Shown: piece after piece, positions 7,252 through 16,190 of the stretch
How positions within the stretch are numbered: position 1 is the stretch's first letter
Layout: every line of letters begins with the position of its first letter
Origin: Thioploca sp.
Lineage (GTDB): Bacteria > Pseudomonadota > Gammaproteobacteria > Beggiatoales > Beggiatoaceae
Direction of reading: 5' to 3'
NCBI GenBank assembly: GCA_012032555.1
Contig: JAAUSR010000053.1
Span: 1-37,064 of the forward strand
DNA length: 37,064 nt
Program-made: the position numbers and the translations under genes
The notes under the pieces: model-generated
Seen by the model: only the letters and a program-made list of their open reading frames with translations
Database searches by the model: none
What the model was told of the DNA's origin: nothing

Positions 7252-7278
7252 AGTAGGGTGGGCAATGCCCACCCTACT
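7252..7278. repeat. 27-nt palindrome of the GTAGGGTGGGCA class
   Basis: AGTAGGGTGGGCA is followed directly by its inverted copy, giving a near-perfect 27-nt palindrome with one central mismatch. The same sequence occurs at 10322-10348. It sits against the broken 5' end of the EAD remnant, which suggests insertion into that gene. Confidence 0.75.
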
Positions 7279-7289
7279 ACTGATGTATT

Positions 7290-7481
7290 AAGCGGGACGG
7301 GACCCTTAAGCGGGACGGGGTTTGTAACCCCGTCCGACACGTTTGGTGACAGTAACCCAACCAAACGTTTGGGAACCGGTTACAAGCCGGTTCCCGCATA
7401 AAAAATAAAATAAATTGATAGCTTCTGAGCGAAGCGGGGTTAAACATAGCAAGTCGGCTGGGTTGAGGGACGAAACCCAGC
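7290..7481. repeat. Cluster of perfect hairpins in a gene-free stretch
   Basis: This gap between the EAD remnant and nasA has no credible gene. It holds a perfect 10-bp hairpin GGACGGGGTT/AACCCCGTCC with a 3-nt loop (7313-7335), a GTTTGG/CCAAAC pair (about 7341-7366), a perfect 9-bp pair GGGAACCGG/CCGGTTCCC (7371-7395) and an 8-bp pair GCTGGGTT/AACCCAGC (7457-7481). The last lies about 45 bp after the nasA stop and could help end that transcript. The rest look like stacked small dispersed repeats. Confidence 0.55.
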
Positions 7482-7524
7482 TTTCAAGGAGGGAATCCTT
7501 AAAATGGCATTTATCCTACGCTGG

Positions 7525-10218
7525 CTAAGCCACCTCTCGTCCCTTGGCTTCCATTAATAATGCTTTCAATTCGGGAATGCACGAACCACAGCCAGTACCC
7601 GCTTTCAATGCCTCACCAATTTGTTGATAATTCACGAAACCGTGTTGGTGAATGGTTGCTAAAATTGTTTCGCGTCCCACCGCGTGGCAGGCGCAAATAA
7701 CTTCACCACTTGTCGCTGATGCTTGTTCCGGTTCACCGGTTAGTAAGCGGAGACGTTCTACTGGATTTAAGGTTTTACCAAATAGACTCATTAAAGGTTG
7801 ATGTGAGGTAAGGCGAGCTTCAGCACCGATGAACAAACAAATATTCAGTTGTTCGTTGACAATATTGGCACAACGATAACGTCCTTGCGCACGATCTTGA
7901 AATTCTAGCCAGTCCTCAGTACCAAATTGCTGGCGTACCCAGAGTGACCAGTCGATCCGCTGCTGACCCGCTAATTCATACCGCCAACCAGCCGCCTCCC
8001 GAATTTTAACCCAGTAATCAGCTATTTCCTGTAAGGTAAGTTTACTAAACGGTTGGGCAGCCGTTACTTTGTTGGAATGAGCATCTAGCTCAGTACGGGA
8101 AAGTAAAAAGCCATACCAAGCCGGTTGATAACGTTCCACTTTAACTGGGGTGTGTTTGAATTCTGGTTGTCCAGAAATCGGATCCGTTACTGATGGAATT
8201 AAAGTTCCAACTCGGGCTTGGCTGCTGTTTTGTCCATTCCAATGCATGGGAATAAAAACATTGCCGGGTTGTTGGTGTTCAGCTAGTTTAACTCGAACGA
8301 CGACTTGTCCTAATTCACTGCTCACCATGACTAAATCTCCGGCTCGAATTCGCAATAAATTTGCATCTTGGGGATGAATCTCCACGTAGGATTCACTAGC
8401 ATGCGACAATAATCGCGCTGATTTGCCAGTGCGTGTCATGGTATGCCACTGATCGCGAGTTCGTCCGGTGTTGAGGATGAAGGGATAATCCCGGTTAGGC
8501 AGGTGAACTGGAGCACGGGGCGTAATAGCGACCAAATTAGCTTTGTTATCGGCAGTAAAAAATTGGTAGTCACTAAATAACCGCGTGGTACCGACTTCAG
8601 TAGGGCTTTTTAGGGGCCATTGTACTGGCGATAACACCTGATAATCCGCATCACTTAGATTAGCCAAGCCACTGATATCAAAATCCCGGGTACCCCGATT
8701 TTCATAACCCGATAATGCGGCATATTCGCGGAGAATATCCGCACTGCTTTGATAAGCAAACGCTGTTTCAGCAAATCCCATTTTTAGAGCGACTTGAGTC
8801 AGAATCCACCAGTCTGGTTTGGCGTCACCGGGTGCCGGTAAAAAGGCTCTCTGCCGAGAAATACGTCGCTCTGAGTTAGTTACCGTTCCGTCTTTTTCGC
8901 CCCAAGCTAAAGCAGGTAATAAGATATGCGCCCATTCGGTGGTATCGGTGTGGCGCACACAATCAGAAACCACGACTAATTCGCACATACCTAATGCTTG
9001 TTTGACTTTATCGGCATGAGGTAAGCTAACGACTGGATTGGTTGCCATAATCCAAAGTGCTTTGATTTGACCGGCTACAATGGCATCATAAAGTTCTACT
9101 GCCTTTAAACCCGGCTGTGGTGCCATGACCGGTGATTGCCAAAATTGTTGCACCAAAGCCAGATGTTTTGGTTTAAAATCTAGATGTGCTACCAATTGAT
9201 TAGCTAAAGCGCCAACTTCACGTCCACCCATAGCATTGGGTTGACCGGTAACAGAAAATGGTGTCGCACCGGGTTTGCCAATCCGTCCAGTGGCGAGGTG
9301 ACAGTTGATAATACTATTGACTTTATCGGTACCAGCGCTGGATTGATTGACCCCTTGCGAGTACACCGTCACGGTTTTATCGGTTTTAGCGAATAAGCGA
9401 TAAAATTCAGCAATATCCATTTCATTTAAACCACAAAGCTGGGCAACTTGTGGAATCGTAGTGGCCGATTCGCGCGCGGCTTTTAAGGCGGCACCGGCAC
9501 CGTGGGTATAAGCTTCTAAAAATTCATAGTCCAGATAATCATGAGTGCGAAGAAAATTTAATAAGCCATTGAATAACCAAGCATCTGTGCCAGAGCGCAC
9601 AGCTAAATGTAAATCGGCTATGTCGCTAGTTGCCGTATAACGGGGATCAATTACCACAATTTTTAGACGCGGACGTTGTTCTTTAGCTGCCGCTAACCGT
9701 TGATAGAGTACCGGATGACACCAAGCGAGATTAGAACCAACCAACACGACCAAATCGGCTAATTCTAAATCTTCATAACAACCTGATACGGTGTCACTAC
9801 CAAAAGCCCGTTTATGTCCGGCTACACTGGAAGCCATGCACAAGCGCGAATTGGTGTCGATATTGGCTGTGCCGAGAAAGCCTTTTACCAATTTGTTAGC
9901 AACATAATAATCTTCCGTCAACAATTGTCCAGAGACATAAAATGCAATGGCATCTGCCCCGTGTTCATGGATAATTCGTTGAAATTCGTTAGCTACCTTG
10001 TTTAACGCTGTATCCCAACTAACCCTTTGGTGATGTAGTTCTGGGTATAACAGGCGATCATTTAAGTCTAAAGTATCAGCCAGTGCCGAACCTTTAGAAC
10101 ATAACCGCCCAAAATTGGCTGGATGAGTTTTATCACCCTTAATGGTAACCGTACTTTGATTGACTTCGGCAATTATTCCACAGCCAACTCCGCAATAAGG
10201 ACAGGTTGTCTGTACCAT
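7525..10218 (-). CDS. nasA: Assimilatory nitrate reductase catalytic subunit
   Basis: The 897-residue protein is a cytoplasmic molybdopterin enzyme reducing nitrate to nitrite. It opens with the [4Fe-4S] motif CPYCGVGCG and a fourth Cys in RLCSKGS, continues with the molybdopterin oxidoreductase core (VSGQLLTEDYYVANKL, GSNLAWCHPV, GQPNAMGGREVGAL), has the dinucleotide-binding domain (FILNTGRTRDQWHTMTRTGK), and ends with a BFD-like [2Fe-2S] domain (VICACHAVGRETI with GTGCGSCIPEL). This layout and the lack of a Tat signal mark the assimilatory type. AAGGAA precedes the ATG. It is the last gene of the nas operon, 265 bp after nirD. Confidence 0.95.
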   Translation of the reverse strand: MVQTTCPYCGVGCGIIAEVNQSTVTIKGDKTHPANFGRLCSKGSALADTLDLNDRLLYPELHHQRVSWDTALNKVANEFQRIIHEHGADAIAFYVSGQLLTEDYYVANKLVKGFLGTANIDTNSRLCMASSVAGHKRAFGSDTVSGCYEDLELADLVVLVGSNLAWCHPVLYQRLAAAKEQRPRLKIVVIDPRYTATSDIADLHLAVRSGTDAWLFNGLLNFLRTHDYLDYEFLEAYTHGAGAALKAARESATTIPQVAQLCGLNEMDIAEFYRLFAKTDKTVTVYSQGVNQSSAGTDKVNSIINCHLATGRIGKPGATPFSVTGQPNAMGGREVGALANQLVAHLDFKPKHLALVQQFWQSPVMAPQPGLKAVELYDAIVAGQIKALWIMATNPVVSLPHADKVKQALGMCELVVVSDCVRHTDTTEWAHILLPALAWGEKDGTVTNSERRISRQRAFLPAPGDAKPDWWILTQVALKMGFAETAFAYQSSADILREYAALSGYENRGTRDFDISGLANLSDADYQVLSPVQWPLKSPTEVGTTRLFSDYQFFTADNKANLVAITPRAPVHLPNRDYPFILNTGRTRDQWHTMTRTGKSARLLSHASESYVEIHPQDANLLRIRAGDLVMVSSELGQVVVRVKLAEHQQPGNVFIPMHWNGQNSSQARVGTLIPSVTDPISGQPEFKHTPVKVERYQPAWYGFLLSRTELDAHSNKVTAAQPFSKLTLQEIADYWVKIREAAGWRYELAGQQRIDWSLWVRQQFGTEDWLEFQDRAQGRYRCANIVNEQLNICLFIGAEARLTSHQPLMSLFGKTLNPVERLRLLTGEPEQASATSGEVICACHAVGRETILATIHQHGFVNYQQIGEALKAGTGCGSCIPELKALLMEAKGREVA

Positions 10219-10483
10219 AGCTATAATTCCTTGACTAAATTGTTACTTTTAGTTGGTAATTTGTTATTTCTAACTCGTTAATGTTCTCCTCCTCCTTGGT
10301 AAGGGGCTGGGTGGTTTAGTTTAGTAGGGTGGGCATTGCCCACCCTACCAAACTCTAAACCTCGGTTTAAATAACATTTTTAATGTGGTAGCCCTATTAA
10401 TGTTCTCCCCTTCTCAAGGAGAAGGAAGGGGAATGCTCCCTTAACTTAATGATGGTATTGCTATGTGAGGTAAGTAATTGAAG
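10219..10483. other. Gap between nirD and nasA with palindromic repeats
   Basis: No gene is seen. The gap holds the palindrome AGTAGGGTGGGCA plus its inverse at 10322-10348, which also occurs at 7252-7278, and a CT/GA-rich inverted repeat near 10401-10435 (CCCCTTCTC with GAGAAGGAAGGGG). The nas genes point the same way on both sides, so the operon may be read through. The repeats could act as mRNA processing or partial stop sites (inference). Confidence 0.5.
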
Positions 10484-10813
10484 TTACACAGCAACTCCCA
10501 CTGGCATTCCTAATAATATCTTCCCAGTTTCAATCACCTTGACTGGATAATGGTGAGTACAACCTTCATCCGGCGCAACTGCTTGACCATCAGTGAGGTC
10601 AATTTGCCAATTGTGTAAAGGACAAGTCACTCTATTGCCATGAATAATTCCCGGCGATAACGGTCCACCACGATGGGGGCAACGATCATCTAAAGCGTGT
10701 ATTTCATCATCGGCAGTGCGAAATAGTGCAATATTACCCCAGTCAGTCGCGACGATTCGCGCACCTAAGCGTGGAATATCTTCTAAATGACCGATTTCAA
10801 TCCACTGTATCAT
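10484..10813 (-). CDS. nirD: Nitrite reductase small subunit, Rieske type
   Basis: This 109-residue Rieske-fold protein has CPHRGGPLSPG and CPLHNWQIDL, that is the CxH and CxxH ligands of a [2Fe-2S] cluster, with a NirD-length chain. It is the small partner of NirB in NADH-dependent reduction of nitrite to ammonium in the cytoplasm. Its ATG overlaps the nirB stop codon by one base (TAATG), so the two are translationally coupled. Confidence 0.95.
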   Translation of the reverse strand: MIQWIEIGHLEDIPRLGARIVATDWGNIALFRTADDEIHALDDRCPHRGGPLSPGIIHGNRVTCPLHNWQIDLTDGQAVAPDEGCTHHYPVKVIETGKILLGMPVGVAV

Positions 10814-13305
10814 TACGCAACTTCCTCTTCTGGTAAAGCTACTACTTTGATTTCACTGGCAGTAACTTGTTTAAGCGGTTTGAATTCATGGGCATCGAGT
10901 CCACCTAACGCACGTGCTATCCATGGATCCTCTGCTTGGGCAAAGTGTTGTGATTCTAAAAATCGTTGCGATAAAGTTTGACGGTTGTCAACATCATCTA
11001 CGAGTTGTTGTTTGACATAATCTAAACCAACCCGTTCAATCCAAGGCGCGGTGCGTTCTAAATAGCGGGCCTGTTCACGATAGAGTTGCATAAAGGCGCC
11101 ACAATATTCTAATACTTCTGCTTGAGTGGTGACTTTGCAAAGTAAATCCGTTACCCGTACTTTGATGCCACCATTACCGCCGATATGAATCTCCCAGCCA
11201 GCCTCAACACCAATGGCTCCAAAGTCTTTAATCGTTACTTCAGCGCAATTACGTGGGCAACCGGAGACGGCCATTTTAAATTTATGCGGTGTCCAAGATC
11301 CCCAAGTCATTTTTTCCAACTTGACTCCCAAATCCATTGATGGTTGCGTACCAAAACGACACCATTCTGCTCCTACACAGGTTTTTACGGTGCGCACGGC
11401 TTTGCCATAAGCGTAGCCGGAAACAAGGCCAGCCTGATTTAAATCCGCCCAGACGGCGGGTAAGTCCGCTTTGTTTACGCCTAATAAATCAATGCGTTGG
11501 CCTCCGGTCATCTTCACTGTCGGAATATTGAATTTTTCTACGACATTCGCGATTGCCCGTAGTTCTTGGGGATTGGTTAAACCACCCCACATCCTTGGTA
11601 CCACTGAATAAGTCCCATCTTTTTGAATATTAGCGTGGACTCGTTCGTTGATGAAACGGGATTGGTAGTCGTCCTTTACCTCAGCGGGAAAATGGGCTAG
11701 CAGGTAATAATTCAGAGCAGGGCGACAAATGTGACAACCATCTGGTTTTTTCCAAGCGAGTTGATCGAATACTTGAGCAATGCTAGTTAGATGCTGTTGT
11801 TTAATTGCCGATTGGACTTCATCATGGCTTAATTCTGTGCAGTAGCACATGGCTTTTTTCTTCGGGGCGGTATCATCGTAGTCTTTAACAGTAATGGCTA
11901 AAATTTGTTCTACGAGATGACTACAAGAACCACAAGAAGCTGAGGCTTTGGTATGCAAGCGCACTTGTTCTAAGGTCGTTAAACTTTCATTGGTAATTGC
12001 CTTGACAATAGTACCTTTGCAAACACCGTTACAGCCACAAATTTGGGTATCGTCGCTCATTAGGGTAACTGCACTGGCTGCCTGGCTACCTAGTGCTGTT
12101 CCCAGCGCGTAGGCTTGTCCAAAGAGAAGTTTGTCGCGGATATGACCAATATCAGTTTGTTCACGCATGAGTTGCAAGTACCACGCGCTATCTACAGTAT
12201 CGCCATACATCACCGCGCCTTTAACACAGTTATTGTGCACAACTAATTTTTTGTAAATTCCTTGAGCGGGATCTTGGAAGATAATATCTTCGGTTTTACC
12301 GTTGCCCAAGAAATCACCGGCAGAAAATACCTCAATTCCGGTGACTTTTAATCGTGTCGACACGACCGAACCACCATAACGGGCGATTCCCATATTGGCC
12401 AAATGATTAGCACAGACTTTAGCTTGTTCGTAGAGTGGTGCCACTAGACCGTAGGCTTGACCACGATGTTGCACACATTCGCCAACCGCATAAATACGCG
12501 GATCGTAAGTTTGCATGGTGTCATTGACAATAATGCCATGTTCACAGTAAATCCCGGCCGCTTTGGCCAAAGCGGTATTGGGACGAATACCCACCGCCAT
12601 GACCACAATGTTCGCTGGAATTTCCAATCCATCTTTGAAGCGCACTGCCGTAACTTGGTCTGTTCCAATGATTTCGGCGGTTTGTGCCTCCATAAGAAAC
12701 TTCATACCACGTTGTTCGAGCGAAATTTTTAACAAATTTGCCGCCGGTTTGTCTAATTGTCGTTCCATCAGCGTATCGAGTAGATGCACTATGGTAACAT
12801 CCATACCTTGCTTCATTAAACCATTGGCTGCTTCCAAACCCAGTAACCCACCGCCAATGACCACCGCATATTGACCGTTACGGCTAGCGGCTAACATGGC
12901 TTCCACATCGGTAATATCGCGGAAACTCACCACGCCTGGGAGATGGTGACCGGGTACGGGGATAATAAAAGGATTAGAACCGGTCGCAATGAGGAGGCGA
13001 TCATATTTGACAGTTACACCTTGATTACTAGTGATTTCGCGTTTAATTCGATTAATTTGAGTAACGGTATGGCCAGTGTAAAGGGTGATGCCGTTTTGAG
13101 CATACCATTCCGGACTATTTAAAATGATATCATCAATATTTTTCTCCCCCGCTAATACCGGAGATAACAAAATGCGATTGTAATTGCCGTACAACTCGGT
13201 ACCAAATACGGTAATGTCATACTTTTCTGGGGTAAGTTTGAGTAACTCTTCTAAAGTGCGAACCCCAGCCATGCCGTTGCCAATACAGACTAGTTTCTCT
13301 TTCAT
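10813..13305 (-). CDS. nirB: NADH-dependent nitrite reductase large subunit
   Basis: The 830-residue protein reduces nitrite to ammonium with six electrons from NADH. Domains in order are an FAD/NAD(P)-binding oxidoreductase part (starting VCIGNGMAG, with a second GGGLLGLEAA motif near residue 150), BFD-like [2Fe-2S] segments (CGCNGVCKGTI with CGSCSHLVEQIL, then CYCTELSHDEV with CHICRP), and the sulfite/nitrite reductase fold. The siroheme-[4Fe-4S] ligands are the Cys pair in TCVGAEWCRFG and the pair in SGCPRNCAE. GGAGAACATTA precedes the ATG. It is followed by nirD with a one-base overlap and preceded by the nitrate transporter. Confidence 0.95.
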   Translation of the reverse strand: MKEKLVCIGNGMAGVRTLEELLKLTPEKYDITVFGTELYGNYNRILLSPVLAGEKNIDDIILNSPEWYAQNGITLYTGHTVTQINRIKREITSNQGVTVKYDRLLIATGSNPFIIPVPGHHLPGVVSFRDITDVEAMLAASRNGQYAVVIGGGLLGLEAANGLMKQGMDVTIVHLLDTLMERQLDKPAANLLKISLEQRGMKFLMEAQTAEIIGTDQVTAVRFKDGLEIPANIVVMAVGIRPNTALAKAAGIYCEHGIIVNDTMQTYDPRIYAVGECVQHRGQAYGLVAPLYEQAKVCANHLANMGIARYGGSVVSTRLKVTGIEVFSAGDFLGNGKTEDIIFQDPAQGIYKKLVVHNNCVKGAVMYGDTVDSAWYLQLMREQTDIGHIRDKLLFGQAYALGTALGSQAASAVTLMSDDTQICGCNGVCKGTIVKAITNESLTTLEQVRLHTKASASCGSCSHLVEQILAITVKDYDDTAPKKKAMCYCTELSHDEVQSAIKQQHLTSIAQVFDQLAWKKPDGCHICRPALNYYLLAHFPAEVKDDYQSRFINERVHANIQKDGTYSVVPRMWGGLTNPQELRAIANVVEKFNIPTVKMTGGQRIDLLGVNKADLPAVWADLNQAGLVSGYAYGKAVRTVKTCVGAEWCRFGTQPSMDLGVKLEKMTWGSWTPHKFKMAVSGCPRNCAEVTIKDFGAIGVEAGWEIHIGGNGGIKVRVTDLLCKVTTQAEVLEYCGAFMQLYREQARYLERTAPWIERVGLDYVKQQLVDDVDNRQTLSQRFLESQHFAQAEDPWIARALGGLDAHEFKPLKQVTASEIKVVALPEEEVA

Positions 13306-13372
13306 TAATGTTCTCCGGTAATGAATATTGGGTAGATCATTTTAGTGGGTAGACCCGCCGATCTGCTCTCAC

Positions 13373-14746
13373 TTAAACTTCAGCCAGAGCGGGTTTAAGT
13401 GTACCCACATTGGCTTCATGTTCAGCTAAGGCTCGATGTAAAGCTTCGTTTTCTTCTTGGACTTTCTCCGGCGAGAAACGAATTGCTAAGATAAAAAAGG
13501 ATGACATTACCACGGCAATACCGAGATAGAACAACGCCTCTTGGGTAGTCAAGGCTTCCGAACGGAATAGGAAACCAGCCATCACCGCACCAAAATTGCC
13601 TCCAGCACCGACGATTCCCGCCACGGCACCGAGTGCCTTTTTATTGACAAAGGGTACAATTCCGAAAGTAGCTCCTTCGGACATTTGCACAAACAAGCTG
13701 AAGGTGATTAAAGTAAGAATGGCTAAGGCCAAACTGCTCATTTGGGAAAATATTAATAATGCGATACCTTCTAATAACAATACCGCAAAGAAAAATTGCA
13801 CTCGTCCCATAAAACCATGATGTTTAGCAAAGTGGTCTGAAAAAACGCCGCCTAACGTCCGAGCAAAGATATTCATTAAACCAAATAAACTAGCGATTAA
13901 ACCGGCAGTAGCGACACCTAATTCAAATTGATCGTGGAAATACAATGCCGCAATATTGTTAATGGTGAGTTCCACGCCAAAGCAAGTCGCATAGGTGAGA
14001 AATAAAATCCACACCCGATAATCTTTAACTGCGGCTAGGAAAGAGGCTAATGCACTATTTTCTCCAGTGGCTGCTTCTAACTCGCCACGCGCACGTAATT
14101 CGTCAAAGTTACCATTCGGTGTGTCTTGAGTTAACAACCAATAGGCGATACCCACCATGAATAACACGATACCCGGAATCACCATTGCAATCCGCCAGCC
14201 CAGAGATTGTTCGGCCACAAACATCATGACTACTGCTAATACAATCGGCATAGCCATTTGAGTCACACCACCGCCTAGATTACCCCAACCCGCAGTGGTT
14301 GCGTTAGCGGTGCCAACACAGTTAGGCGCGAACATCAAGGAAGTGTGATATTGCGTAATCACGAAAGAAGCCCCAATGGCTCCAATGGCTAAACGAAATA
14401 ACAAAAAGCTTTCATAACTATCTGCTAAACCAATACACATCACCGGAATAGAACCTAAAATTAACAAGGCTGTATAAGTTTTACGCGGACCAAACCGGTG
14501 GGAGAGTGGCCCAATTAATAAACGAACAATGATGGTAATGGCGACTGAGGCAATAATGGTGTTACCAATTTGGGTTTTGGTAAGTTGTAAATCATCGCGT
14601 ACAATAGCCATCAGCGGTGCGATACCAAACCACCCAAAGAAGCAAGAAAAGAAAGCAAACCAAGTGACATGAAATGCCCGCATGGGTGGACTAGAAAAGT
14701 CGAATAAATTAATGCGCGTGGCTTTGTTTTTGATATCCACAGCCAT
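13373..14746 (-). CDS. narK: Nitrate/nitrite transporter of the NNP family (MFS)
   Basis: This is a hydrophobic 12-helix major facilitator protein of about 457 residues with the nitrate signature AGWGNLGGGVTQ in the fifth helix region; a second glycine-rich segment GIVGAGGNFGAVMAG matches the second half of the family motif. It should carry nitrate into the cytoplasm, or exchange it for nitrite, and feed NasA. The frame opens with a TTG at 14764, but the ATG at 14746, directly after AGGAG, is the better start. Two perfect hairpins lie in the gap to nasS. The symbol is a family label; nasA/nrtP-type naming would fit as well. Confidence 0.9.
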   Translation of the reverse strand: MAVDIKNKATRINLFDFSSPPMRAFHVTWFAFFSCFFGWFGIAPLMAIVRDDLQLTKTQIGNTIIASVAITIIVRLLIGPLSHRFGPRKTYTALLILGSIPVMCIGLADSYESFLLFRLAIGAIGASFVITQYHTSLMFAPNCVGTANATTAGWGNLGGGVTQMAMPIVLAVVMMFVAEQSLGWRIAMVIPGIVLFMVGIAYWLLTQDTPNGNFDELRARGELEAATGENSALASFLAAVKDYRVWILFLTYATCFGVELTINNIAALYFHDQFELGVATAGLIASLFGLMNIFARTLGGVFSDHFAKHHGFMGRVQFFFAVLLLEGIALLIFSQMSSLALAILTLITFSLFVQMSEGATFGIVPFVNKKALGAVAGIVGAGGNFGAVMAGFLFRSEALTTQEALFYLGIAVVMSSFFILAIRFSPEKVQEENEALHRALAEHEANVGTLKPALAEV

Positions 14747-14782
14747 ATCTCCTATAATATTCAAAGTTCAATAACAATAAAC

Positions 14783-14836
14783 TCGTGATTAGGCCATCAC
14801 GAAACTTTTATTAATACGTCTGCCAAACGTATTAAT
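14783..14836 (-). promoter_or_regulatory. Two tandem hairpins in the nasS-narK gap
   Basis: Just after the nasS stop there is a perfect 9-bp stem ATTAATACG/CGTATTAAT (14810-14836, 9-nt loop), followed downstream on the minus strand by a perfect 7-bp stem TCGTGAT/ATCACGA with a 6-nt loop (14783-14802) and then a T-rich stretch. They could be a weak terminator, an mRNA stability element, or a second target of the antitermination system. The hexaloop does not show the A1/G4 pattern expected for ANTAR targets. Confidence 0.4.
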
Positions 14837-14840
14837 CCTC

Positions 14841-16127
14841 TCAGGCGAATGCCGGACTAGTTGGTATTCGCCTTTTTAAGTCAGCCAGTGCCACTGACCG
14901 ACGATGAATGGTAAAACTAGCAAGGTAATCTGCTAAGTGTTGCGGATCGTAGCTTGTGCCATCCAAAAACTGGTCTGCTCCCATGGTAATCGGTGGTGTT
15001 GCCTCATTTAATGTCCAAGAAGTTGCATGGATGCCTTCAATTTTTTCATCTAACGGTGGACTGGCTATACCCAATGCTGTTGCGGCTTGGCGATAGAGAT
15101 CTGGGCGATATACTTGTTGAGCAACCGCCCGAATATTTATCGCCGTTTCAATATCTCCCCAGCGTAACATTTGGCTTAAGAACCAAGCTGCCTGTGAGTG
15201 CCACGGGAAATTAGCTGCATAACGATGAAATACATTAAAATCTGGAAAACTTTGTGGTTCCTGGTCGGGATGATATTGAAAGGTGCCTAACATAGACATC
15301 TTCATCACGTCCAACGAAGCCCCCACGTAGTGGGGTTGTGCTAACCATTGCGCCGCTGTTAACCGATTTTCCGGTTGATCTAACCACTGACAAGCTGTTA
15401 ACAGTGCCTTTAACACCGATTGATGAGTGTGTGGATAGCTTTCTGCCCATTTCTGAGTCACACCCAACACTTTTTCTGGCATGTTGTTCCAGATTTCGTA
15501 ATTCGTAATCAAAATGTGTCCAATGCCTAGTTTTACCGCCTGGGAATTCCAAGGTTCCCCCACACAATAACCGTGGATATTGCCAGCTTGTAACTGTGTC
15601 ACCATTTTGGGCGGTGGTACCACGACTAAACGTACATCTTTATCGGGATGAATACCGGCTGCTGCCATCCAATAACGGAGCGCATAATTATGAGTAGAAA
15701 CGGGGAACACCATCGCAAACGTCATGCAGTCTTTACCCGCTGCTTTATCCGCATCAATTACTGTTTTTAATGCCTGCGCTGAAACCGGGTAAGTTTGCAT
15801 CGCGGCGGGATCAGCGGCTAACAAGCGCTGATACAAGGCATTACTAACGGTAATCGCATTCCCGTTCAAATCTAAATTAAATGCCGTGATAGTCGGTTTA
15901 GCAATACCATTGATGCCTAATGTGGTTGCCAATGGCATTCCCGCTAACATCTGGGCACCGTCTAGTTCACCAAACAGCACTTTATCACGGATATTCGCCC
16001 AAGAAGGTTCGCGGGACAAAGTCACTTCTAATCCCTGTTGAACAAAAAAACCACCTTCTCTCGCTACCACCAATGGCGCACAATCCGTCAAAGGAATAAA
16101 TCCAAAATTTAACTGTGTTTTTTCCAA
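14841..16127 (-). CDS. nasS: Nitrate/nitrite sensor NasS (NrtA-like, cytoplasmic)
   Basis: The product has the NrtA/CmpA solute-binding fold (EKTQLNFGFIPLTDCAPLVVA at the start, then DGAQMLAGMPLATTLG and GYCVGEPWNSQAV) but no signal peptide or Tat motif. Together with the adjacent ANTAR gene, this marks it as the NasS type, which holds NasT inactive until nitrate or nitrite binds. The frame opens at a TTG at 16163 that abuts AGGAG with no spacing. The TTG at 16127 has CGGAG at normal distance and gives the family-typical start (M)EKTQLNFGF, so I prefer it (428 residues). No permease or ATPase genes of an NrtBCD transporter are nearby, which argues against a transport role. Confidence 0.85.
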   Translation of the reverse strand: MEKTQLNFGFIPLTDCAPLVVAREGGFFVQQGLEVTLSREPSWANIRDKVLFGELDGAQMLAGMPLATTLGINGIAKPTITAFNLDLNGNAITVSNALYQRLLAADPAAMQTYPVSAQALKTVIDADKAAGKDCMTFAMVFPVSTHNYALRYWMAAAGIHPDKDVRLVVVPPPKMVTQLQAGNIHGYCVGEPWNSQAVKLGIGHILITNYEIWNNMPEKVLGVTQKWAESYPHTHQSVLKALLTACQWLDQPENRLTAAQWLAQPHYVGASLDVMKMSMLGTFQYHPDQEPQSFPDFNVFHRYAANFPWHSQAAWFLSQMLRWGDIETAINIRAVAQQVYRPDLYRQAATALGIASPPLDEKIEGIHATSWTLNEATPPITMGADQFLDGTSYDPQHLADYLASFTIHRRSVALADLKRRIPTSPAFA

Positions 16128-16190
16128 GGCAGTTACTCCGATTACGGTAACAAAAGGTTGCAACTCCTGGTGGCGACCTTATTTAGGTAT

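Noticed and set aside
7079-7291. 70-codon plus-strand frame before nasA
   Set aside because: It is antisense to the EAD remnant and runs through a palindrome; the minus strand gives clear domain similarity while this frame gives none.
14841-16127. NrtA as part of an ABC nitrate transporter
   Set aside because: No signal peptide and no NrtB, NrtC or NrtD genes; the adjacent ANTAR gene points to the NasS sensor instead.
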